DNA of 64,000 bases from Actinomycetes bacterium (lineage in GTDB: Bacteria; Actinomycetota; Actinomycetes; Propionibacteriales; Propionibacteriaceae): contig JAEXCA010000122.1 in the NCBI GenBank assembly GCA_023393755.1, positions 1 through 64,000 of the forward strand. Reading direction: 5' to 3'. The position numbers and the translations under genes were made by a program. The notes under the pieces are model-generated. The model saw nothing but the letters and a program-made list of their open reading frames with translations. It was not told the DNA's origin and made no database searches. Below, one piece after another: positions 8,314-16,344 of the stretch. The first letter of the stretch is position 1, and every line of letters begins with the position of its first letter.

Positions 8314-9105
8314 TCAGCCCTGACGTCCGGTGAAGTCGTCCATGGTGTGGTTCACGCCCAGCAGATCGACGATCGCGTCGGCCAGGCCGACCGGTAGCAG
8401 GCGCAGCAGGGGCAGGGTGTGCAGCACCGGTGGCAGCAGCAGCCGTTGCTTCCCGCGCTCGATGGTGTCCAGCACCCTGGTCGCCACCTCGGCCTCGCGC
8501 AGGATGGGCAGCAGCCAGGGCACAACCGTCCGAGCGCCGTCGAACATGCCGGTGTCGATGTAGAACGGGCACACCACCAGGGTGTTCACCCTCGAACGGC
8601 GCTGCCGCAGCTCGGCCCGAAGCGCCTCGGTGAAGCCCACCATGGCGTGTTTGGTCCCGGAGTAGTCGGTCATCCGGGCGGTCCCGATCAGCCCGGAGGC
8701 GCTGGCGATGTTGGCGACACAGCCGCGGTTGCGGTTGATCATGCCCGGCAGGAAGGCCCGGGTCACCCGGTAGGGCGCCAGCACGTTCACCTCGTAGCTA
8801 CGGCGGATCTCGTCCTCGGTCAGCTCGATGAACGGCTTGCCGGCGATCACCCCGGCGTTGTTCACCAGCACGTCGATCGGCCCGGTCTCCACCACCGCCT
8901 CGGCGACCGCGGCGGGGTCGGCCACGTCCACCGGGAGGAACCGCACCCCCAGCTCAGCCGCCACCTGCTGGCCGACGGCGGCGTCCCGCGCCCAGATCGT
9001 CACCTGAGCTCCGCGCTCGGCCGCTCCGCCAGCCATCAGCCGTCCGATCCCCCGGGTTCCACCGGTGATCAGCACCCGTGCACCGGCCAGCGCGGTCCCG
9101 GTCAT
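8314..9105 (-). CDS. Short-chain dehydrogenase/reductase, retinol-dehydrogenase-like
   Basis: A 263-residue classical SDR. The cofactor motif is GGTRGIG (about 15-21), the NNAG motif is present (LVNNAGV), the catalytic Ser is in ASASG, and the catalytic pair is Tyr-Lys in YSGTK. The C-terminal hydrophobic segment (LHTLPLLRLLPVGLADAIVDLL) resembles the membrane-associated tails of retinol dehydrogenase-like SDRs. Substrate unknown. ATG 9105 is preceded by GAGG on the minus strand. It is divergent from the ArsR operon. Confidence 0.88.
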   Translation of the reverse strand: MTGTALAGARVLITGGTRGIGRLMAGGAAERGAQVTIWARDAAVGQQVAAELGVRFLPVDVADPAAVAEAVVETGPIDVLVNNAGVIAGKPFIELTEDEIRRSYEVNVLAPYRVTRAFLPGMINRNRGCVANIASASGLIGTARMTDYSGTKHAMVGFTEALRAELRQRRSRVNTLVVCPFYIDTGMFDGARTVVPWLLPILREAEVATRVLDTIERGKQRLLLPPVLHTLPLLRLLPVGLADAIVDLLGVNHTMDDFTGRQG

Positions 9106-9195
9106 CGCCGCACCTCGGCCCGTCGGGCGTCCCTCGCATCAGGAGTCATGGTCACAGTGTGGCATCGCCCCCGCGATACCGCCTGTCACAGTTAT

Positions 9196-9256
9196 TCAAT
9201 CAATTGGTTGACAACCGCTGGCGACAGGTCTAGCTTGTAATCAACCAACCAGTTGA
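9196..9256 (+). promoter_or_regulatory. Promoter with two palindromic operators for the ArsR/AHSA1 operon
   Basis: TTGACA at 9208-9213 and TAGCTT at 9231-9236, 17 bases apart, form a good sigma-70-type promoter. Two 16-bp near-palindromes of the same design, TCAATCAATTGGTTGA (9196-9211) and TCAACCAACCAGTTGA (9241-9256), overlap the -35 box and the transcription start. This is the expected arrangement for autorepression by the ArsR-type protein encoded just downstream. Confidence 0.85.
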
Positions 9257-9265
9257 GGAATGGTG

Positions 9266-9607
9266 ATGGACGACCAGCTCTCCAAGGTGTTCGCCGCCCT
9301 GGCGGATCCGACCCGCCGCGACCTCGTGGCACGGCTCACGATCGGCGACGCGACGGTGGGCGAGCTCGCCGAGCCGTACCCGATCAGTGTCCAGGCGGTC
9401 TCCAAGCACCTGCAGGTGCTGGAGGAAGCTGGCCTGGTGACCAAGTCCCGGCGGGCGCAGAAACGTCCGGTGCACCTGGAGGCGCAGGTCTTCGATCTGA
9501 TGACCGCCTGGATCGAGCGCTACCGCCGCCAGGCCGAGGAGCGGTACTCGCGACTGGACGCCGTCCTGGCCGACCTCAACGCAACCCAGGAAGGCATGGC
9601 ATCATGA
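9266..9607 (+). CDS. ArsR-family winged-helix repressor
   Basis: A 113-residue regulator with the ArsR fold: ALADPTRRDLVARL (about 9-22), recognition helix SVQAVSKHLQVLEEAGLV (about 41-58), and a wing with SRRAQKRPVHL. No metal-binding cysteine pairs are present, so it belongs to the branch that pairs with AHSA1-type proteins. ATG 9266 is preferred over ATG 9260 because GAGG (9255-9258) is then seven bases away. It overlaps the next gene by ATGA. Confidence 0.9.
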   Translation: MDDQLSKVFAALADPTRRDLVARLTIGDATVGELAEPYPISVQAVSKHLQVLEEAGLVTKSRRAQKRPVHLEAQVFDLMTAWIERYRRQAEERYSRLDAVLADLNATQEGMAS

Positions 9608-10086
9608 CCGACTTCACCCAGACCCAGGTCACCGCCGACCCCCACCTGCCGGCGATCCACACCACCCGGGACTTCCGGGCAACCCCCGCGCAGTTGATGC
9701 GGGCGCACACCGATCCCGAGCTCTACGCCCGCTGGATCGGGCCGCATCGGCTCACCACCCGGATCGACTACTGGGACGCCCGGCGCGGCGGCAGCTACCG
9801 GTTCACCAACCTCGAGGACGGCGCGGAGTACTGCTTCTACGGCAGCTTCCACGAGATCACCGGCGACCGGATCGTGCAGACCTTCACCTTCGAGGGCATG
9901 CCGGACAGCGTCTCGCTGGAGACGATCTGGTTCGAGGATCTCGGCGACGGCACCACCCGGCTGCACGGCCAGTCCCTGGGCGACTCCTTCGAGGGACGCG
10001 ACGCCTACCTGGCCAGCGGCATGGAGGTGGGCATCACCGAGGGCTACGCCAAGCTCGAGGCGCTGATCGCCGCCGGCGAGGTGTAG
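9604..10086 (+). CDS. AHSA1/SRPBCC-domain protein
   Basis: A 160-residue protein of the START/SRPBCC fold as in the AHSA1 family. Typical signatures are DPELYARWIGPHRLTTRI, the WDARRGGSYRF strand pair and the C-terminal GITEGYAKLEALIA helix. These proteins have a hydrophobic ligand pocket. In actinobacteria they are often encoded immediately after an ArsR-type repressor, as here. Ligand and role are unknown. The start ATG overlaps the repressor stop by four bases. Confidence 0.9.
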   Translation: MTDFTQTQVTADPHLPAIHTTRDFRATPAQLMRAHTDPELYARWIGPHRLTTRIDYWDARRGGSYRFTNLEDGAEYCFYGSFHEITGDRIVQTFTFEGMPDSVSLETIWFEDLGDGTTRLHGQSLGDSFEGRDAYLASGMEVGITEGYAKLEALIAAGEV

Positions 10087-10206
10087 CGGGAGGACCGCGC
10101 CCGCAGGTGTGGCGATGGTTCGGCCCCCGTCACCGCACCCATGGGCGCGGCGGGCGTCCCTCGGCGATGGGAATAGGCTGCGGGACGGTCCGAACGGAGA
10201 GCAGGA

Positions 10207-11163
10207 GTGACGAACCCGCAGACACCCGCCACCCCCGTGGCGCGCGCCGAGGCCACCGACAGCCGCGGTGTGTTGATGGCGCTGACCGCCTACGTGCTGT
10301 GGGGTGTCTTCCCGTTCTACTTCAAGCAGATCGACGCCGCCGGACCCGTGGAGATCATCGGACACCGGGTGGTGTGGTCCTTCGTCTTCTGCCTGCTCGG
10401 CGTGGTCGCCTTCCGGGTGCTACCAGAGCTCCGCGCGGTCTTCGGCAACCGCCGGCTGCGCAACGGCCTGCTGGCCGGCGGCGTCCTGGTCACCATCAAC
10501 TGGCTGGTCTACGTCTGGGGAGTGCTGAACGACCACATCGTCGACACCGCGCTGGGCTACTTCATCAATCCGATCTTCACCGTCACCCTGGCCGTCCTGG
10601 TGCTGCACGAGAAGTTGCGGCCGGCGCAGTGGGTGGCGGTGGGGATCGGCGCGCTCGCGGTGATCGTGATCGCGGTCGGCTATGGCCAGATCCCCTGGGT
10701 GGCGCTGGCGCTGGCGTTGACCTTCGGAACCTACGGACTGGTCAAGAACCGGGTCGGCGGGAAGGTCTCCTCGCTGGTGGGCCTCACCGTCGAGACCAGT
10801 GCCCTCGCGCCGCTCGCGCTGGGCTACCTGGTCTGGCTGCAGGCCACCGGAGCCGGCACCTTCACCGATCAGGGCGGGCTGCACACCGTGCTGCTGGCCA
10901 GCGCCGGCATCATCACCGCCGTCCCGCTGCTACTGTTCGCCGGCGCGGCGGCGCGCATCCCGCTCAGCATGATCGGGATGATCCAGTACGTCGCCCCCGT
11001 CATCCAGTTCTCGATCGGGGTCCGGGTGAACCACGAGGTGATGCCACCACCACGCGGGGTCGGCTTCGGGCTGGTCTGGATCGCTCTGATCGTGCTCACC
11101 GCGGACAGCGTCGGTCACGCCAGGCAACGCCCGCTGCTGGTCGAGCCGGAGATCATGGACTGA
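10207..11163 (+). CDS. rarD: RarD-type EamA-family permease
   Basis: A 318-residue integral membrane protein with about ten transmembrane helices and the two-repeat EamA (drug/metabolite transporter) organisation. The sequence follows the RarD branch: AYVLWGVFPFYFKQI near residue 28, and GYFINPIFTVTLAVLVLHEKL and FGTYGLVKNRVG in the middle. RarD proteins are named for chloramphenicol sensitivity, but their real substrate is unsettled. GTG 10207 is preceded by GGAGAG. It converges with the next gene. Confidence 0.9.
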   Translation: MTNPQTPATPVARAEATDSRGVLMALTAYVLWGVFPFYFKQIDAAGPVEIIGHRVVWSFVFCLLGVVAFRVLPELRAVFGNRRLRNGLLAGGVLVTINWLVYVWGVLNDHIVDTALGYFINPIFTVTLAVLVLHEKLRPAQWVAVGIGALAVIVIAVGYGQIPWVALALALTFGTYGLVKNRVGGKVSSLVGLTVETSALAPLALGYLVWLQATGAGTFTDQGGLHTVLLASAGIITAVPLLLFAGAAARIPLSMIGMIQYVAPVIQFSIGVRVNHEVMPPPRGVGFGLVWIALIVLTADSVGHARQRPLLVEPEIMD

Positions 11164-11172
11164 CACCGGTGA

Positions 11173-11187
11173 CCGGCGGCTCGCCGG
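11173..11187. terminator. Small hairpin between convergent genes
   Basis: CCGGCG-GCT-CGCCGG lies in the 26-base gap between rarD and the convergent membrane protein gene. It has no T-run, so it is only a possible bidirectional terminator. Confidence 0.35.
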
Positions 11188-11189
11188 GC

Positions 11190-11603
11190 TCAGCGATAGT
11201 CGGTGCTGTCAGGCGGCAGGACGCGCTGCTCCCGCGCGGCGGCGATCCGGCGGCGCCTCATGTCGCGGGTCACCTGGCCCAGCGCGGAACTCGCGATCAC
11301 CACTCCGACGATCGCCACCCACCACGGGAACCCCGGGATGAAGATCGCGGCGAAGATCAGGATGGGCGGCAGCACCCGGGCGGCCGCCCGCAGTGCGGAC
11401 TCGGCCGGGCTGGGTGGCGGCACCTGCTCGGCGGGGAGGATCACCGAGCCGTGCACCACGGCCGGTGGGTAGGGGTTCGGAACCCCGGACTGGTAGGGGT
11501 TTGGCTGGATCGGCTGCTCGGTCGGGACGAACGGCGGCTGGGCCCACTCCTGCGCCGGCTCCTGCGGCTGGGAGGGATCCGATGGCTGCCAGTTGGTGCT
11601 CAC
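11190..11603 (-). CDS. Small membrane protein with Pro/Gln-rich N-terminus
   Basis: A 137-residue protein not assigned to a family. The first 60 residues are rich in Pro, Gln and Asn; a hydrophobic hairpin (about residues 78-110, PPILIFAAIFIPGFPWWVAIVG) follows, then a basic region (DMRRRRIAAAREQR). It is probably anchored in the membrane with the disordered tail in the cytoplasm. The GTG start at 11603 lies six bases after a TACGAT box. Nothing suggests a function. Confidence 0.6.
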   Translation of the reverse strand: MSTNWQPSDPSQPQEPAQEWAQPPFVPTEQPIQPNPYQSGVPNPYPPAVVHGSVILPAEQVPPPSPAESALRAAARVLPPILIFAAIFIPGFPWWVAIVGVVIASSALGQVTRDMRRRRIAAAREQRVLPPDSTDYR

Positions 11604-11609
11604 CCCACC

Positions 11610-11615
11610 ATCGTA
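11610..11615 (-). promoter_or_regulatory. -10 box TACGAT for a leaderless transcript
   Basis: On the minus strand TACGAT ends six bases before the GTG at 11603. This TAnnnT-N6-start spacing recurs at several genes in this window and fits transcription starting at or next to the start codon. Confidence 0.5.
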
Positions 11616-11776
11616 GGCGGGTGGCGTTCAGGTGTCCGTAGCGAGCCGGTCGCGGGATGGCCGCGGGGTCCCGTCCACCCCGCCGTCCCAGGCCGATGAA
11701 CGACCTCGGCGAACCGTCGTCCAGCCACTAAGGTGGACGCGGCCCAACCGGAACAGGCCAGGGAGGCTCACGCACA

Positions 11777-13039
11777 GTGCGGGTGGTACAGAAGTTCGGC
11801 GGATCATCGGTGGCCGACGCCGACAGCATCAAGCGGGTGGCGCGGCGGATCGCCAGCACCCAGGCCAAGGGCCATGAGGTGGTCGTGGTGATCTCGGCGA
11901 TGGGTGACACCACCGACGAGCTGATGGATCTCGCCCAGCGCGTCTCGCCCAATCCGCCGCCGCGGGAACTCGACATGCTGCTCACCGCGGGCGAGCGGAT
12001 GTCCGCCGCGCTGCTGGCCATGGCGCTGAACGACCTGGGGGTGACCGCCCGCTCGTTCACCGGCTCGCAGGCCGGCGTGCTCACCACCGCCGCCCACGGC
12101 AATGCCCGGATCATCGACATCACCCCCGGCCGGATCGTGACGGCACTGGAAGAGGGTGACGTCGTGATCGTCGCCGGCTTCCAGGGGGTCTCCCAGACCA
12201 CCAAGGACGTGACCACGCTGGGCCGCGGGGCGTCCGACACCACCGCCGTCGCCCTGGCCGGGGCACTGGGCGCCGCCTACTGCGAGATCTACACCGACGT
12301 GGACGGGGTGTTCACCGCCGACCCGAGGATCGTCCCCGGGGCCCGGCAGATCCCGGCGATCAGCTACGACGAGATGATGGAGCTGGCCGCCAACGGCGCG
12401 AAGATCCTGCATCTGCGCTGCGTGGAGTACGCCCGGCGGGAGAACGTGCCGGTGCACGTCCGGTCGTCCTTCTCGCAGCGACCGGGCACGTGGGTGAAGG
12501 ACATCGACTACCAGGAGGACGGCATGGAGGAACCACTGATCTCGGGCGTCGCGCACGATCGCAGCGAGGCCAAGATCACGGTCGTCGGGGTGCCCGACCA
12601 GCCCGGCGAGGCGGCGGCGATCTTCACCACCGTGGCCGACGCCGACATCAACGTCGACATGATCGTGCAGAACGTCTCCACCGAGCACGGCCGCACCGAC
12701 CTCTCCTTCACGCTGCCGCAGAACGACGGCGCGAAGGCGATCGCCGCCCTGCAGGCCGCCAAGGAGCGGATCGGCTTCCTCGACGTGGTCTACAACGACG
12801 CGATCGGCAAGGTGTCGGTGATCGGGGTCGGGATGCGCTCGCACCCCGGCGTCACCGCCCGCTTCTTCCAGTCGCTGGCCGAGGCCGGGGTGAACATCGA
12901 GATGATCTCCACCTCGGAGATCCGGATCTCGGTGGTGGTGGCGATCGACGACGTGGACCGCGCCGTCCGCTCCGCCCACACCGCCTTCGGGCTGGACTCG
13001 GACGAGGAAGCGGTCGTCTACGCAGGCACCGGCCGCTGA
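11777..13039 (+). CDS. lysC: Aspartate kinase, alpha subunit
   Basis: Phosphorylates aspartate, the first step toward lysine, threonine, methionine and diaminopimelate. The 420 residues match the length of the heteromeric actinobacterial enzyme. KFGGSSVAD at 5-13 opens the kinase domain, and [11 protein letters not shown] and [11 protein letters not shown] follow. Two ACT domains fill about 265-420 ([35 protein letters not shown]) and provide feedback control by lysine/threonine. GTG 11777 follows GGGAGG at 11761-11766. The usual partner asd is not next door. An internal start for a beta subunit is annotated separately. Confidence 0.95.
   Translation: MRVVQKFGGSSVADADSIKRVARRIASTQAKGHEVVVVISAMGDTTDELMDLAQRVSPNPPPRELDMLLTAGERMSAALLAMALNDLGVTARSFTGSQAGVLTTAAHGNARIIDITPGRIVTALEEGDVVIVAGFQGVSQTTKDVTTLGRGASDTTAVALAGALGAAYCEIYTDVDGVFTADPRIVPGARQIPAISYDEMMELAANGAKILHLRCVEYARRENVPVHVRSSFSQRPGTWVKDIDYQEDGMEEPLISGVAHDRSEAKITVVGVPDQPGEAAAIFTTVADADINVDMIVQNVSTEHGRTDLSFTLPQNDGAKAIAALQAAKERIGFLDVVYNDAIGKVSVIGVGMRSHPGVTARFFQSLAEAGVNIEMISTSEIRISVVVAIDDVDRAVRSAHTAFGLDSDEEAVVYAGTGR
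12524..13039 (+). CDS. Aspartate kinase beta subunit, internal in-frame start
   Basis: A consensus AGGAGG (12513-12518) lies five bases before an in-frame ATG at 12524, which is codon 250 of lysC. Starting there gives a 171-residue protein made of just the ACT regulatory domains. In Corynebacterium and Bacillus, aspartate kinase is an alpha2beta2 enzyme whose beta chain comes from such an internal start at about the same residue. The site is visible; its use here is inferred. Confidence 0.8.
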   Translation: MEEPLISGVAHDRSEAKITVVGVPDQPGEAAAIFTTVADADINVDMIVQNVSTEHGRTDLSFTLPQNDGAKAIAALQAAKERIGFLDVVYNDAIGKVSVIGVGMRSHPGVTARFFQSLAEAGVNIEMISTSEIRISVVVAIDDVDRAVRSAHTAFGLDSDEEAVVYAGTGR

Positions 13040-13043
13040 AGGC

Positions 13044-13133
13044 AGGCAAAGGGACCACCGGGGACGGTTCCTGGTGGTCCCTTTGCCTACGCCTCGTGGT
13101 GGGGCCAGGAGGAACCGTCCCCGGTGGTCCCTG
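13044..13133. repeat. GGGACGGTTCC palindromic repeat, paired copies
   Basis: AGGCAAAGGGACCACC (13044-13059) and GGTGGTCCCTTTGCCT (13073-13088) are perfect 16-bp arms around GGGGACGGTTCCT. A second copy in the opposite direction (GGAACCGTCCCC at 13111-13122, then GGTGGTCCCTG) follows at once. It sits just after the lysC stop and may also end its transcript. Related units lie at 33026-33076 and inside ileS. Confidence 0.85.
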
Positions 13134-13174
13134 CTGTCCCGGCGAGCGCTCAGGGAACTCTCATTGGGCTCGCA

Positions 13175-13180
13175 TAAGCT
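13175..13180 (+). promoter_or_regulatory. -10 box TAAGCT for a leaderless transcript
   Basis: TAAGCT lies exactly six bases before the GTG at 13187, the same TAnnnT-N6 spacing seen at other genes here. A stretch AGAGGGG between them could instead serve as a ribosome site. Confidence 0.5.
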
Positions 13181-13186
13181 AGAGGG

Positions 13187-13480
13187 GTGATCTTCAAGCG
13201 CGTTGGCGATTCCCGTCCCTACCCCGAGCACGGCTACGTCCAGAAGCAGTGGGCAGTGATCGCACCCCAGCAGGTTCGGCTGGACGAGCTGGTCACCACC
13301 AAGCGCACCCTCGACCTGGACGCGCTGCTGGAGGAGGACTCCACCTTCTACGGCGACCTCTTCGCCCATGTCGTCTCCTGGCAGGGCGATCTCTACCTCG
13401 AGGACGGCCTGCACCGGGCGTTGCGGGCGGCGCTGCAGCAGCGGCAGACCATGCATGCCCGGGTGTTGGAGCTCACGTAG
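13187..13480 (+). CDS. Conserved small actinobacterial protein
   Basis: A 97-residue protein with a clear motif set: VTTKRTLDLDALLEEDSTFY and QGDLYLEDGLHRALRAALQQ. Similar proteins are found next to LytR_C genes in other actinobacteria and are sometimes labelled VapB-type antitoxins in databases. No toxin gene is adjacent here, so that label should not be taken as function. The DGLHRALRA segment resembles the nucleotide-binding part of ParB/sulfiredoxin-type folds, an unproven likeness. It lies 32 bases before the LytR_C gene and is probably cotranscribed. Confidence 0.7.
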   Translation: MIFKRVGDSRPYPEHGYVQKQWAVIAPQQVRLDELVTTKRTLDLDALLEEDSTFYGDLFAHVVSWQGDLYLEDGLHRALRAALQQRQTMHARVLELT

Positions 13481-13512
13481 ACTCGGGCCGAACCTTCCAC
13501 CAGGAGTAGCCG

Positions 13513-14073
13513 ATGCAGGCATTCAGGCAGATCTTCCGGGTCGTCAAGACGCCGGTCATGCTGCTGTTGCTGCTCGCCTTCGTCGGCTACGGCGCCGCCT
13601 GGGGCTACGAGCACGCCAAGGCACCGGTCGCCGGTCGTCCGCCCGTGCCCTGCGTGATGACGGACGTCGGTGACACCCTCACCCCGGCCGTGGTGCAGAC
13701 CAGGGTGATGAATGGCGGAACCAAGGGTGGGTTGGCCAAGACCACCGCCGGCTTCCTGCGAGCCCGTGGGTTCAAGGTGGTCAAGTACGGCAACACCGAC
13801 GAGCGCCTGGAGAGCACCGTCGTGGTCGGCAGGTCAACGACCGACCCGCAGGTCCAGCTGGTGGCGCTCTACTTCAAGGACGCCACGCTGCGGGCCGATG
13901 ACCGGATCGACGGCACCGTGGACATCCTGTTGGGCACCAAGTCCGAGTGGAACCGGGAGCCGGAATCGGAGTCGATCCCCATCGAGGACGAGGTCTGCCT
14001 GCCTCCGGACACCAAGTTGCCCACCGCCAGCCCGACTCCCACCCCGAGCGAATCGCCCAGCAAGAAGGAGTGA
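13513..14073 (+). CDS. Membrane-anchored LytR_C-domain protein
   Basis: A 186-residue protein with a single N-terminal membrane helix (about residues 15-32) and an extracellular LytR_C domain (about 55-150: VQTRVMNGGTKGGLAKTTAGF, VVKYGNTDERLESTVVV, VALYFKD). The domain is also found at the end of LytR-CpsA-Psr cell-wall ligases, but the catalytic part is missing here. A Pro/Thr/Ser-rich tail (PTASPTPTPSESPSKK) closes the protein. ATG 13513 follows AGGAG at 13502-13506. A cell-envelope role is likely but undefined. Confidence 0.8.
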   Translation: MQAFRQIFRVVKTPVMLLLLLAFVGYGAAWGYEHAKAPVAGRPPVPCVMTDVGDTLTPAVVQTRVMNGGTKGGLAKTTAGFLRARGFKVVKYGNTDERLESTVVVGRSTTDPQVQLVALYFKDATLRADDRIDGTVDILLGTKSEWNREPESESIPIEDEVCLPPDTKLPTASPTPTPSESPSKKE

Positions 14074-14084
14074 CCGCGGCGGCG

Positions 14085-15563
14085 TCAGGGCTTCCAGCGC
14101 GCCAGCCGGCCCTCGCGTGAGATCGCGATGAACCGCCGCTCCACCCGGCGACGATCCTCGGCCTGGGTCACGATCAGCAGGTCGTCACCGGCCTTGATCG
14201 GGTCGTCCGGCTTGGGGGTGAACGGCTCGTCGGCCCGGACGATCAGGGAGACCACCGAGTTCCTGGGCAGCCTCAGTTCGCGGATGGTGACACCGTGCAG
14301 CAGGGAGCCGGGTGGCACGTGGACCTGCATCATGTCGGCCTTGATGGTGTCCAGCGGGGCGAACTCGATGTCGATGTCGGTGGCGTCCTCGCCGGTCGAA
14401 ACCTTCAGCTTGCGGGCCACCCACGGCAGCGTCGGGGACTGCAGCAGGGTGAACACCACCACGAACGAGAACACCAGGTTGAAGATCCCGTGCGCGGCCG
14501 GAGCCCCCGCCGCCAGCGGGACGGTGGCCATGATGATCGGGACGGCGCCCCGCAGCCCCGCCCAGGAGATGAACGCCTGTTCCCGCCAGGGGAGCCTGAA
14601 CCAGGCGACGCACAGCACCACCGACAGCGGACGTGCGACGAAGGTCAGGAAGGCGCCGACCGCGACGCCGGCGATCACCTCCGCCCAGGTCAGGGTGGTG
14701 AGGTCGGCCAGCATGCCGAGCATGACGAACAACCCGATCTGGGCGATCCAGCCGATGCCCTCGGCGAAGGATCGGGTGGCATGCCGGTGGGGTAGCTCGC
14801 CGTTGCCCAGCACCACCGCCGCCACGTAGACGGCGGCGAACCCGGAGAGGTGGATGGACGAGGCCAGGCCGTAGGCGAGTACCGTCCAGCCCATCGCGGC
14901 CAGGACGTAGAGACCCGAGGCCGGCAGCTTGGTGGCCCGCAGCAGCCGGATCGCCACCCAGCCGATCGCCGCGCCCAGCGCGGCGCCGCCGACCAGTTCG
15001 AGCGCGATCAGGCCGACCGTGGCCAGCGGCGGGGTGTCGCCGCCACGTCCCAGCGACATGCTGGTCGCGGTGGCCACCAGCAGCACGATCGGGGCGTCGT
15101 TGAAACCGGACTCGGCCTCGATGATGGCCCGCAGCCTCGGCGGTAGCGGTACCTTGCGCATCACCGAGAAGATGGCCGCCGCGTCGGTCGGCGACATGAT
15201 CGCGCCCAGCAGGATGGCGCTGGGCAGATCGATCCGCAGCACCAGGTGGGCGAAGGCCGCGACGGCCGCGACCGAGAGTCCGACTCCGACGGTGGCGAGC
15301 AGCAGCGCCATCGGCAGCGCGCCGCGGATCTCCTGCCATTTGGTGGTGAACCCGCCCTCGGCCAGGATCAGCACCAGTGCGGCGAAGCCGAGCGAATGCG
15401 CCAGGTCGGCGTCCTGCAGGTGCAGGCCGAGTTCGCCCACCAGCACGCCCAGCCCCAGGAACAGCAACAGCGACGGCAGCCCGAACCGGGCGCCGAGCCG
15501 GGTGGCGAGGATCGAAGCGAGCAGGACGACCGAACCAAGTAACAGAACCTGGTCCAGTTCCAC
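14085..15563 (-). CDS. Potassium/proton antiporter of the CPA1 (NhaP2/CvrA) type
   Basis: A 492-residue protein. About twelve membrane helices form the cation:proton antiporter core, including SPTDAAAIFSV and ESGFNDAPIVLLV, whose Asp residues bind the ion. A cytoplasmic TrkA-C-type regulatory domain lies in the C-terminal third (LHGVTIRELRLPRNSVVSLI). NhaP2-type exchangers move K+ or Na+ out in return for protons. The GTG at 15563 has GAGGAGG (minus strand of 15568-15574) at good spacing and gives VELDQVLLLG; an ATG at 15602 lacks a site and adds no family sequence. Confidence 0.9.
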   Translation of the reverse strand: MELDQVLLLGSVVLLASILATRLGARFGLPSLLLFLGLGVLVGELGLHLQDADLAHSLGFAALVLILAEGGFTTKWQEIRGALPMALLLATVGVGLSVAAVAAFAHLVLRIDLPSAILLGAIMSPTDAAAIFSVMRKVPLPPRLRAIIEAESGFNDAPIVLLVATATSMSLGRGGDTPPLATVGLIALELVGGAALGAAIGWVAIRLLRATKLPASGLYVLAAMGWTVLAYGLASSIHLSGFAAVYVAAVVLGNGELPHRHATRSFAEGIGWIAQIGLFVMLGMLADLTTLTWAEVIAGVAVGAFLTFVARPLSVVLCVAWFRLPWREQAFISWAGLRGAVPIIMATVPLAAGAPAAHGIFNLVFSFVVVFTLLQSPTLPWVARKLKVSTGEDATDIDIEFAPLDTIKADMMQVHVPPGSLLHGVTIRELRLPRNSVVSLIVRADEPFTPKPDDPIKAGDDLLIVTQAEDRRRVERRFIAISREGRLARWKP

Positions 15564-15924
15564 CGTGCCTCCTCGGGCTGCCGATCGGCACCCCGCCGCC
15601 ATGCGGGGACGATGCGTCCAGCTAGAGCGAAGTGTAGGGGTTCCGGCGCTTCCCGATCACGTCCCGGCCCGGGCCGGGACCGCTCAGCGCACCGGTCGTC
15701 GCGTCGGCCGCCTGCCGCGACAGAAACCGGGCAGCACAGGGCAGTCGCGTGGATAGTGCACGCGAGTGGCCTCTGCTGCCCGGTTTGTGTCCGAGAAACC
15801 ACGGACGCACGTCATTGCCCGGGCTGACTCCCCGCGAAGGCGGGGATCTCCCGGCTCAGCAGCAGGACGAAGGTTCCCGTCTTCGCGGGATGACGGCGAG
15901 GTGGAACGGCTGAGGAGCAGGGGC
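15564..15924. other. Repeat-rich gap between antiporter and dhaM
   Basis: About 360 bases without a gene. It holds the 69-bp double palindrome (annotated separately) and then two hairpins of another dispersed type, CCCCGC-GAAG-GCGGGG (15830-15845) and CCCG/CGGG arms near 15877-15890, with a text like that near 54094-54112. The left end must carry the antiporter promoter. No coding capacity is evident. Confidence 0.5.
15720..15788. repeat. 69-bp double palindrome, copy 2
   Basis: Arms ACAGAAACCGGGCAGCA and TGCTGCCCGGTTTGT enclose a perfect inner palindrome TCGCGTG-GATAGTG-CACGCGA. The centre ATAGTGCACGCGA is identical to the copy at 8210-8276, while the flanking arms vary in step with each other. 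Confidence 0.85.
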
Positions 15925-16344
15925 TCAGGCGAAGAGCGCCCGGGCACGGGCCGCCTCGGCGACCGCGGCCAGGGCGCCGCCGACCTGGGCGGCCACCCCG
16001 GCGGCGACCGCGCCCTCGACCAGCGGGCCCTCGGCGAAGACGACGTGCTCCCGCTCGTCGTCGTCCAGGAAGTCCAGCACCGCCTCGACGGTCATCGTGG
16101 CCGAGCCGAGATCGGTCAGGATCACGACGTCGTGACCGGCTGAGCGCAGCTCGGTCACGGCGTCGTTCACCTTGTCGAAGGAGGTGCCGATCCGGCCGTC
16201 GTCAGTCCCGGCGGCCGCCCGCAGGGCGACGTCCCGAGCCATCTGGGCGGTCAACTCGACCACCCCCTCGGCCAGCTTCTCCGAGTGGGAGACGATCACC
16301 AGCGCGACGCCGGTCGCGGCCCGAGCCGGGTCGGGGTCAGCCAC
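15925..16344 (-). CDS. dhaM: DhaM, phosphotransferase subunit of PTS-dependent dihydroxyacetone kinase
   Basis: A 139-residue protein made of only the EIIA-Man-like domain. His20 in VIVSHS is the expected phosphorylated residue, and ILTDLGSATMTVEAVLDFL is the family hallmark. It takes phosphate from HPr and rephosphorylates ADP bound to DhaL. The HPr-like and EI-like domains of longer DhaM proteins are absent, so general EI/HPr must serve it. The GTG at 16344 overlaps the dhaL end by eight bases; the open frame extends further upstream but that part is not coding. Confidence 0.9.
   Translation of the reverse strand: MADPDPARAATGVALVIVSHSEKLAEGVVELTAQMARDVALRAAAGTDDGRIGTSFDKVNDAVTELRSAGHDVVILTDLGSATMTVEAVLDFLDDDEREHVVFAEGPLVEGAVAAGVAAQVGGALAAVAEAARARALFA

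Noticed and set aside
13187..13480. Type II antitoxin
   Set aside because: No toxin gene or antitoxin DNA-binding domain is next to it; only a name association from similar proteins.
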